A DNA stretch of 64,000 bases from JANQEU01 sp965228045 (lineage in GTDB: Bacteria > Bacteroidota > Bacteroidia > Cytophagales > Cyclobacteriaceae): NCBI GenBank assembly GCA_965228045.1, contig OZ245789.1:1736001-1800000 (forward strand), given 5' to 3'. Of the stretch, positions 48,601 through 60,600 are shown in pieces; the first letter of the stretch is position 1; every line of letters starts with the position of its first letter. A program made the translations under genes and the position numbers. Below the pieces are notes generated by a model that ran no database searches, was not told the DNA's origin, and saw nothing but the letters and a program-made list of their open reading frames with translations.

Positions 48601-51600
48601 TTGATGGATTTAGTGGATCCACGGCAGGTGCAGATGCGAGTAATGCTGATTGGAGCTTTAACACGGAGGATACGGATGGGGAAGCTCCTGATATTGTGAC
48701 ATTATATCCGTCAGATAATGCAGGTAATGTCTCACTTACACCTAACCAGCTGCGAATAGAATTCGATGAGCCAGTTCAGTTAGAAGGAGATCGATATATC
48801 CAACTGAATCTGATCGCTACCGGAGACAGTGTTACAAGTGTATTATTGGACTCAACTCTCACCAGTGTTACATTAAACGGCAATAACCTTACAGTTGACC
48901 TTTCAAGTCCATTTTCTTCACTTACTCAGTACTATGTGACAATTGAAGATTCGGCAGTTTACGATTTCTCCAATCCGGGAAATTACTTCGAAGGCATCAC
49001 TACCAAGAGCAGATGGAATTTTGTAACGGAATTCGCTGATGATGACAATGGTCCGGCAGTCATTGCCCTTACTCCTTCGGATGACGAGACAAATGTGTCC
49101 GTCAGAACCGAATTCATGCTTGCTTTTGATGAACAATTATTCCCCGGGGAAGACAGTGTATATCTGCGAAATGCCGCCAATGATACGGTTGCAGCGATCA
49201 ATGTAAATGATGTGGACATTGATGGTAACCAGGTGACAGTAGCATTTTCACCGGATGAAATAGATTCACTTTTGTACAGCACTGCCTATAATATTGTATT
49301 TCCTGATTCCGCATTTGTAGATGGTGCGTTCAATCCGGTAACAGGCTATACTGCTGGCACTGAGTGGAATTTCACGACGGAGGATGATAATTTCCGACCT
49401 GAACTGGATTCAATAACAGTAATAGCAACCGGTAATTCATTAAATGGAAGTGCCCTTGATGAAAACAGTTTCAATGTTCGACTGGTGTTCAATGAATCCG
49501 TAAATACTTCGGCTTCACAGAATGGAGAAATCAAACTCTATTACAAAGACCAAAATGTACCGGTTTACAGCTATCAGGATACCATCGTTGTAAATACATT
49601 TGAAAATAGTGATGCACCTGGTGCCACGGGAACTACTTACTTAACGGGTCTTTCAGGTGGACCGGCCAGAGTGCTAATGCTCGATCTCACTTCTTTCAAC
49701 TTACCTGGTACCGGAGAACTGGTAGTGGATATAGATAGTGGAGCTTTTGTAGATACAGGTGCTCCGAATGCATACCTGGGTATTAATCAATCAAATAATC
49801 AATACGTATTTGATGTCAATGACATAGGAACGGTCCCTACTGTTGAGAGGTTTGGTCCTATCGATGACGAAGTTTCAAATACTGCCGAACTGACAAGTAG
49901 CATTTACATTGATTTTTCTGAGCCGGTTAATCCAAATACCGCTTTGATTAACGTCAATTTCTCTAATAATGCTGAGCTCGATTTTACTTTGAACGCATCT
50001 GATGGAGTTCCAACTAATTCCAAGACCAGGTATGTTTATACAATTCCTGAGAATCTTAAAGGATCTTCGAGTTACTATATTGATTTTCCTGCGGCCGCTT
50101 TTGAAGATTTAGGTACTAATGATATTGCACAGTATGACGGTAGTGGTATCCCATTCACTACTGTGACCGATGCGAATAGACCAGTCATCGCATCATTGTA
50201 TCCAGCTGACAATGCTACAAATGTGGATGCAAGCACCGATAGTATTTTGATCACATTTAACGAACCAATAACCGCCACTGCCAGCAGTGCTGACATTCTG
50301 TTGTTTTACAGATCAGATAGCACCTTATTCAGGAGCATTAACGTTTATGATGATAGTGATCTGGATGGAGACGCAGATGGATTGGAATTCATTGAACTTA
50401 GGGATGCCTCCAATAATGTAATCAATTATTCCACAGTTACTGCCGCTTCAAGGCTATTCATCGATCTTGATGAGTTTGGACTTCAGCCTGGTGTTGAGTT
50501 GATTGTGATCATTCAGGCGAATTCAATTGAGGATGCTTCCGGAAATGGGATAGCGGCATTCGCGGCTCAAACTTTTGTGGCAGATAACAGCTATACATTC
50601 AGGATTGCGAATGATGGAGCTGATCCAACTGTGGTGTCAACCTACCCTGCTAATGCGGCTACCAATATCGCCGTAGATACTGATACCCTTAAAATCGTAT
50701 TTAGTGAGGCCGTAACACCTCGAGCCAATACAGATTCTATCGAAGTTTATTACGATGACGTAACACCAGGAGATGATATAGTGGCCTTCAAGTATGCCGT
50801 AACCGATGGTGTGGCGGATAGTGGAAACACTATGTATTATTATGAGTTACCGGTTCTGGCCGGTGGAGCCACAAATTATTACGTTCTGGTCGACGATGGA
50901 GCCTTTGAAGATATAGACGGAAATGACATGTCCACAACCTACACCGAAACAGATTGGACATTTACAACTGCAGCAGGCAATGATGCTGTGAACCCGACCT
51001 TCACATTTACCCCGGCAGATGGTGCTACCAACGTTTCAGTGAACCCATCAACGGACCTGGTTTTGACATTTGATGAAATTGTAGTGCCACAGGGTGGTCA
51101 GTATATTAAATTTTACTCTTTCGAAACCAATAATCCTGTTGATTCCATTGAGTTGACCTCTTTTGTTTCGCACGATACGGTAGAGGCTACCGGGTCAAGA
51201 ATAACTTATAATTATACGTTTGATGGGGATCAGAACTATTATGTATTAATTGATGATGCAAGCGGAAATGGGTTCCTGGATTTAGGTAACCTGACGACTT
51301 CCACAATCATTGATGATAAGAATGATTGGTCATTCAGCACGGCATCGGATAATGTCGTTCCTTTCATTGATTCTGTTTATTTCAATAACTCCGCTGATAC
51401 TACAGGCATCGATGCCAATGATACCATTAATGTTAAAGTGTATTTCAGTGAGAAAGTTGTCTCTGCCGGAGGTACTATTTATTTCCAATATGATAGTCTT
51501 CTGAATGCGGACACTGTATATTCAATCTTAGCCGGGTCTTATGATACATTAAATAATAGAGTTCCGGGAAAAGGGTCGGTAGTCACCTATAAAATTCCTA

Positions 51601-54600
51601 ATGACCAGTTAGAGATTTTCAAAGGTGGATTGGACTACAGAATTCGATTTGGAGCCGGGGCATTTGAGGACCTTTCAGGAAACGTTACTGCTTTAAATAC
51701 TGAACATAATTTTGAGACCGCAGATGATGGAGCTATACCTGAAATCATCGCCTTCACGCCTCCAGACGATGCCACAAATGTTGATCTGACTACAGCAGTA
51801 TTGGTTCTTGAATTTGATCAACCTGTTGATTCAACTTCCACAGGGCAAATCGTACTTTTCTATAAATCCAGTGGCGAAGCGGTAGATACCCTGGATGTTT
51901 CTGACGAGACCAAGCTTACCGTTTCGGAAAGTCAAACTGTTTATACTTATGCAGATCCATTTGATGGTATGCAGGCGGATTTGGAATATTACATTCATAT
52001 TCTAGATAGTTCCTTCGTTGAATTGGTTAATAGAGATGCGCAGGTGGCTGCAATTTCGAATAATTCGGATTGGACATTTACTACCAATAGTGCCGGGGAT
52101 ATAATTCCTGCAATGGAGAGTTTGGATCCCATTGCAACCGCAACTGGAGTAGGTTTAAGAGATAGTTTGTTTATAGAGTTCTCGGAACCTGTCTTCGCTA
52201 CAAATAAAAACATCACGATTACAGGTGGCCCTAATGGTAACATAGTAATCAATGCCCTCGATGTTAGCCAGATTTATGGCAATGGGTCTACTACCATTAC
52301 TATTGATCCTGAAGATGATCTTCATCAGGATAGTACCTATACGGTCACGTGGCCATTGGGTACGTTTGTTGATGCTACCGGCAACCAGTTTGATGCCTAT
52401 ACTTCCATGCTATCTCAATGGACATTTACTACCGGATCAGGAGCATTTGCCTATAATGGAGGGACAGGTGTAATGGACACTGTAAAACTTGGTATCAACA
52501 ATGTCTTCAACGAACAAAACCTTCAAGATACCATCTACATCATTGAAAGCAATGCGGATGATTTCAGGGCAGGAGGTAATTTAATTTTTGGACTGACTAA
52601 TGACTTTTCTTTAGATGAAGGCGTAGGTAATATCAGTATTGTGAGTAATGGTACATCAACAGATTTGACACTCGGGGCGGTGGAAGTAGATGATGACAGT
52701 ATTACAATTAACTTCACTCATAATGGCCTGGATGCTGATATTGACACCATTGTTATTGCTGATCTGAGAATAAGATACGATGCTGCTAATCCGAACGCCA
52801 CCGGAAATATCGTTCGCATTGGCGGAGATGCGGATATATATGGTCTTAGTACAAGTCACGAGACGCCTATTTTATTCCTTGAAGTAGAGGATGTACCAGA
52901 TCCAATTTTGACTACAAACTCACCTGTCTCGGGACAAATAAGAATTGACAGTGTGACCTGGTGTTATGATGATAACTATGATGATAGATTTGATTCATAC
53001 ACCAAGTATCAAACGGGTAGTGTCAATTTAACGGCAGTTCCTGCGCAGACCAATTACGAATATCACTGGTTTACAACTAGCGGGAATACGGACACACTTT
53101 TCATTACAGACAATGCAGATCAATTAGTCGAATATGCTGATTTCAGCTTTACTATGGCTGAACTATCCCCAACTAATTTCCGTCAGGACACTACTATTAC
53201 CAGATATGTTACTCAGGTCAATCCAAACGGTACTTCGAGTGATACGGTGGAGATTGAGTTTACCATTAAGGGTCTTCCAAATTCTGAAGATCTGGCCGGT
53301 AGTGATATGACCGTCTGTCATTTTGAGGAAATCACACTTGGAAAGAATACAAACCCCGGGTTGTCAAATACTCCGTCTTCTTACATTTTCGATTGGACTG
53401 GTGTCAATATTGATACTTTCATAAGTGTGGTAACCTTTGATACTACTACCAATTTATCTGATCCTACAAAAGCCGAGTTTAATCCAACCATAGATGCTCC
53501 GCAGAATTTTGATACTGTAAACTATAATCAGCAGGTATTCCAATATACTTTGACAGTTGTAGATAATTATGGGTGCGTGGATATTGATACAGCAACAGTA
53601 GATATTACTATTGAACCACGTATTCCAACGGTAATACTATCACCAAATGGAGTCACTTTCTCTGAAGCACAGACTATCAGACAGCCCCTCTATGGTGATC
53701 TCGATCCTACTAATGGTGGAGTTGGCGTAGGAGGCGTACCTGAAATTGATTCGGCGGACTATTACCTGGGAGATCTTAGTAATATCAAGACAAATGATAA
53801 CACGCTTGTTGGGTATTCAGGAACATTTGTCGGAAGTGGGGTAGGTAGTATTTTCAATAATAGTATTGGATCACACGAGGATGATTATGATAGTGCTTCC
53901 TTCACACCAAGTGGCGCCGGGGTTGGAGTGTATGAAATCCTTTATGTTGTAACAGAGGATGCAACGGGTTGTAGAGATACCTCTGAAGTAAGTATCGAGG
54001 TGCTTCAGGATGTTGGAACCATTTTCGAAGAGATAGCTTATGGTGATACTGCCGACGCGACCAGTGGTGCAATAAGAACCGGTATTACTAATCAATATGG
54101 GGATCCGTATAATTATCAAGCTAGTGGTTCTGCAGATAGAGACTATTGTATTGATGACAACGATGGATTGTTATTCAACGAGGGTGTTGTTGATTACTAT
54201 GATGATGAGTTCATCTATTTGACAGTGCCAAACGTATCTGGTTTTGACTTTCTTAGATACGAAGGACCTGGAGTAATCGCAATTGACGATTCCATTCAAA
54301 CTACAACATTCAATACAGATCTTGACTCGATCTGGAGAATTGATCTTGATTCGATATTCAGGCTTCCGGACGATGATAATCTGGTTACTTTGGCAAGCGG
54401 AGCCAAAAGAATTACAATTGATAGGGTGGTAGGTAATGGATCTACTGAATTTGTTGATGGGTCTGATGAATTCACCATCTATCCTCTACCAACCGGAGAA
54501 ATATCCAATATACGGGATTATTACTGCGAAGATGACAACAATTACACACCTCTACTCTCACTGACCAATGGACCATATAGTAGTAATAGCGTAAGTGTGG

Positions 54601-57600
54601 TAGAATATACTTTGACAGTTCTTGGAAATACGGATTCTACTAACATGACGGAAGGTGGAATGCAAATTAGATCTGTCGAAAACAGGGGTAATAGTCAGAC
54701 TTTTATGAATGCCGGCGGGCTGACTTTAGTTTTTGCTGACATTCTGGCCAATGCCACTATAGGATTGACCTCCAATGATTCTGCGATGAATAGGGACGAG
54801 ATAGTTTATCGAATAGATGTTTCTGTTCCATTTGATGATGACCCTTTCTATGGGCAGTCCACGAATGCACCGGGTTGCGGAATAACAATTACAGATACAA
54901 TCACGGTATTCGCCAAACCTAATAAGCCGACCATCGATTTTACTGCGATGAGTAACGGTGATACTCTTCCCGGAACTCAGGATATTTATCGTTTCGAATA
55001 CAGTGAGGGTGAAACGCCTGAGACATTTATTGTCACGGATAGCGCTGATGAGTACGGCACTCGAATTCGATGGTATGAGGACCAGGCTGCAGGGGCAGGA
55101 GCAAATAGTATTACCGTTTCAAATGGTAGAAGTGTCGCTGCCTTCACCTTACTTGGTTCTACTACCTGGCCTGTTGGGGAATATGATTATTTCTTTAGTC
55201 AGGTTAGCAATAGTGAGCTATCAGGGTTTGATGGTTGCGAAAGCGAAGTAGCTGAAGTCGAAATCATCATTCATGAAGAACCCGATCCACCAGTATTGTT
55301 GCTGGATGCAAACACACATGGTGATATTTTTGATGACAATCACTATGTCTTCGAGTATTGTGAAGGCGATAGCATTGAGGACATAACCATAGACTATATT
55401 AGTCTTGGCACCAAAACTGACACTACGTTCTATGATTGGTATGTATATGATGTAGATCAGGATTCTATCATAATTATAGACGGATGGAATCCATTGGATA
55501 GCTTGGCTGAGGATGCAGAATTTGCGGGTGTAATAGATTCAATCGCCAATAGAAGTGTGACTGCCAGGCAATTGTTTGAAGCTAAATATGGTGTATCCAC
55601 CTCCACACCTGTGGATTCTACTTACACTTTCTACGTGGCGCGAAGGGAGAATCGAAATATTAATCTGGAACCCAATTATAACGGTAGTGAAAGTGAGAAG
55701 ACCAGAATAGATATCGTGGTTTATCCAATTCCTGATGCTCCATCTGTAAGTCTCTTTGAGACTGATATCAATGCGGCCAGTTCATCGCCAATTTTTCAGA
55801 ACTATATTGTAAACTACAATGATCGGATTTCCACGACTCAGGAGCTTGATGTTCCGGACGTGGATACCATAGAGTACGTATGGTACCAGAATGGTGCAGC
55901 ATTTGATTCGGTAAGAAGTGATTACAATGATTCCGAGTATCCTGAGAAAGTTGCTCTAATGTTCCAGGACATACCAAACTTTGGAGTATTGAGCGATACG
56001 CTGGATGGTTCCACAAATTATTATACAACGGATGTTACAGTTGATACTGCGGTGTACCTGAGACAAATAGCGTATAAGCTAAATCGTATTACCGATGCGG
56101 CTGATTCGGATTTTGAGGGATGTTTGTCTACTGACAGCACACAAGTTACCATCACACTTTATCCCGTTCAGGATAAGCCGGTTGGTGGATACTTCTCACC
56201 GCATGATTCAGATACATCTTTAGTATTTTATGATGTTTCCAATGACATGGTTGGAGATTCTGTGGAATTTGATTTCGAAGCTGATGAATTGACTTCGGAT
56301 ACAACTTTTCATGTCAGAAGCTTCTTCTCCTCTGCAACTGGCAATAACTACAGGTACAAATGGTATTTTAGTAATAGTTCTGGTAATTTCTCTCCTGCGG
56401 ATAGTATTGCCAATTCTGATCCAAGTGGAGACCCCAGGGATTCAATAATTACAGCATCTGATTTGAAAGTAGCTGGAATTACAATTACCACCAGTAGATA
56501 CTTCCTGGTGACTCAAATCACGGATATTGAGCCCGGATCCGGTGGGTTCCAGGGGGTTCAGAGTCCTGCTACATTGGTAAGAATCAATATCTATGATACT
56601 CCGGAGCCTCCGAATGAATATCAATCAAATAGTGCTGCTGATCCCGGTGATGTGAACAAATATTACTGCGAGACGGATGATGACAGCGTTAATCCTCTTA
56701 GTGATGACATGGAAGGGCTTAGGGTGGAGTCCAATGACGATGACATGAATCCAAGATTTGTATGGTATAACAGTCTGGATTCGGCCAATGCCAATGATTC
56801 TACCTACCGATTGGTTACGAATTTGATCAGTACAGGTGGAGGACTTGAAGGAGACACTATTACTCCTGCACAACTAAGAAACGATTTAGCAAACTTAGAT
56901 TTAGAGAATACACAGTACGCCTACAATATGTCCAGTGACACTGTTCCTCCTGGCACTTACACCTTCTATGTGTCGCAAATTGTAGACAGGAAATTCAGTG
57001 GAAATGCAACACCCGGGGGAGGTACTTATGCTGGTGATCCTTTCGTTGGGGTGGAAAGTGAACCATTAGAGATAACCATATATGTCAGACCTGTTCCGGT
57101 AGCACCTGGTGTAGTGGATCAGACTCTTTTCATGTGCGAAGATGACGTGATTCCTACTTTCAGAATAAGTGCTCCATCTGCATCCAGTCAATACTATTGG
57201 TTCCAGCACACTGGTAATGCTGCATTGGTAGATGATTACAGCTCTTATCTCGATACCGTGAATGCCCCAACCTATACACCAAGCGCGGCGGATGAAAATA
57301 TTGGAACTGATGGAGATGGTGACGATGCGAATCCTGGTACATATTACTTCTTTGCCAGTGTGATTTCAGACATTGGTATTAATAACTCAGACTTTGAAGG
57401 TTGTCCTTCCTTATTTACCGCTGATACGCTTAGGGTAAGGCCAATTCCGGAGGCACCAGTGACTATGTCTGATTTTACAGAAAGTGGAGATGAAATCTAT
57501 CAATACTGCGAAGACGATGTCATAAATCTCTTCGCTATAGATTCCACGGGTTCAGTGACTACCAATGCCAATTATAATACGCAGGCAAGCAGAGGAGGTT

Positions 57601-60600
57601 CGGCGGACTCCATTACCGTATTCCAGTGGTACGATGAGGATAGTGATCCATTAAATGCTAATTCATCCGGTACTTTTGATCCAAACGGGGAATTCAACGA
57701 AAACAACTTGTTGTCCGAACAAGCCAATAACTTTAGGTTCCGTGTAACACAGAGGACAAGCATCAATTCGGCAGAAGGATTTAATGGATGTGTTAGTGAC
57801 TTTAAGGATGTTATACTTAGAATAAATGGTTTACCAACGCTTTCGTTTGATGACATTAGTACCAATGATGCATTCTGTCTTGAAGAGGATCAAATTACGG
57901 TTACGGCTAGCTCAAATGGTATTAATGGAACTGGAGTTTTTGCACTGTTTGATGACTACAGTACTACAGGTACCGGATTGACTAATAACTGGTCCGGCAG
58001 TACAAACAGTGGAACGGCCACGATTGACCTGGATGCCATGCACCTTTCTGACGATGATCCATTGTCTGCTAAGACCAATAAATTGACAGTCGGGGGTGAG
58101 ACCACGGTAAGAAATATCTATTTCAGGTTTACGGATGTAAATGGTTGTAAGGATTCGATTTCTGTAAATAATATTGAGATTGATCCTTATCCTGCAATTG
58201 ATTTCAAAATCGATGATAATGAGGTAGATACTTTCAATACTTGCTTAAATGAAGAAGATGACATTTTTGCGGAAAGAACTTTCTTCCTGGAAGGTTTCTA
58301 TACCGAGTCGGGAGCTAGTATTGCCTCAACAGGAGACTCCGACTTCAAGGTTTTTGATGATGATGGAGAGTTGGGTGCTGGTGTTGGAATTACTTCTGAC
58401 GTGGACGCTCTTGCTGAATTTAGCCCTCTCGATGCAAGAAAAAGTCTCGATGCTACAAATGATACCATTCAAAGGTATGATCCAACTAATACCTACAGGA
58501 TTACTTTTACTCATACGGATTTAAATGGGTGTACCAATGAGGTGGACGCCAAAATCACCGTGTTCCCGCTTCCTTTCTTCTCGGATGATAATGGAGTCAT
58601 TATTGCCAATAAGGCATGTGCAAGTAAGACAGTTGAGTTTGCTGTTGATCTGGTTAACCTTGATGACGGAGCTGCCACTTTTAAATGGTTTGTTGACAAT
58701 GATGAAATTCTTGCTTCTGACGAGTTAGATGGAGATGCTACTGATGACGAGACAACTGTATTGACAGATGGCAAGTTTGTCATTGGTGGTGGTCCAAAGA
58801 CTATCGTACTACAAGCAGAGGATACAGTGACGGGATGTGTCAATCAGGTTTCTGAGACTAAGTCAATTGGTGTAGTACCTACACCAAGGTTTAAATGGGA
58901 AGATATTACTGTGAACAATTCAACAGTGTTTTCTTTTGAAGAGCGAGCCCTTGATTTCAGATATTCTGAGTACGAAGATGTTGAGTTGACAATTTCTGAT
59001 AATTCCGGCGCCGTGGTAAATCAGATGCTTAGAGATCGGGGAGATTTCATTAATAACAATTCGGCTATGCTTGATGATTACATAGTTGATTTTGCCTCAG
59101 CGGGTTCTTATCAGGCCGTATTCAAAATACTTTCCACAGCGAATTGTGACAGTGTAATCACCAGGACTTTCAATATCGTAGATAAGATCGTAGTTCCACA
59201 AGAAGGGTTAGTACACAATTTTGATAATGGCACCAATGGATGGCATACGGATTCCATCAGTGTGGATAGATTCTATGACGGTATTAGTGATGAAAGGATC
59301 GATGAAGATCAGGAGTCTGCAAGTATTCTTAGATATAGCACCTGGGAGCATGGAGTTCCTTCGGGAAGGACTTTGAACCTTACCAATGCACCGTTCCCTG
59401 CCGGAGGCTCAGCATGGGTAACGGATTTGGACGGGCCATACGGTAGCAAGGGACCAGAGAATAGTAAGGCGGAAAACTCATGGGTTTATTCTCCAACCTT
59501 CGATATAACTGCCATGGAGAAACCTGCCATGAGCTTCTACTATGCGTCTCATTTGCTTAACACGGATGGTGTGGTGGTCCAATATACCGTGAACGATGGA
59601 GCTACCTGGGGTACACTGGGTGAGTTTAGTTTTGATGAAGGTAACTCTGGGGTGAACTGGTACAATTTCCTCGGCCTGCCTGGTAATCCTGGAAACATTG
59701 ATGATCCTTCCAATATTAACTATAACCCTGAACAATTCGGATGGACGGAAGAAACCAATTCAATAGGCGGTGGTGGTGAATTGTCTCAGAACTATTACTG
59801 GAAATTGGCTGCGAATAAAATTGACGAAAAGGACACCGAGGGTAATTACATCATTGATCCTGCTAATTGGGCAAATATTAGATTCAGAATAGCATTAGGT
59901 AGTAGACCGTCGATTAAACAGGATGCAAACGGTAACAACCTCGAAGGTTTTGCTTTTGACTACTTTAGAATATTTGACCGTCAGAAAGTGGTACTGCTCG
60001 AGACCTTCTCCAGCGCCCTGGCCGAGAATAGTTTGGAAGCTGAAGATATTATTAACGATAGGGTACAAAAGTCTGGTCCGGGTACTGTTTGGGTAAATTA
60101 TTTCACAGATCTGGATGGTACGGTTCAAAGGCCAACGGATTCCTTGTTCCTAAGAAACGAAGTGGACCCTACCGCAAGGGGCAGTTTCTACGGAGTGCAT
60201 GAATCTCCAACTTCCGTGTTGGATGGGGAGGTCATTGAGAAAGATGAGAGTTCTGATACCAGGGCAGATGCTTTACTGGGATGGAACCAATTTGCCTTAA
60301 ATCAGAAGGAGTTGGTAGAGCCGGAGTTCGATATTATGCTAGAAGAACTTTCAACAACGTCTCAGGATGAAGTGCGTGTTGAGGGTCAGTTCACTTCACT
60401 AATTAATATTCCGGGCACAGTGGAATTGAGCTTTAGATTTATTGTAATTGAAGACTTCATTGCATCCAAAAACTTTGGATTGTACTCAACAACAGATACA
60501 ATCAGAAATGTGATGCGAAAGATATTACCAGACCCATCCGGATTTGTGGAGAAAACAAATCAGGGAGTTAAGACTGGTGATGCTTTCAATTTTGAAATAA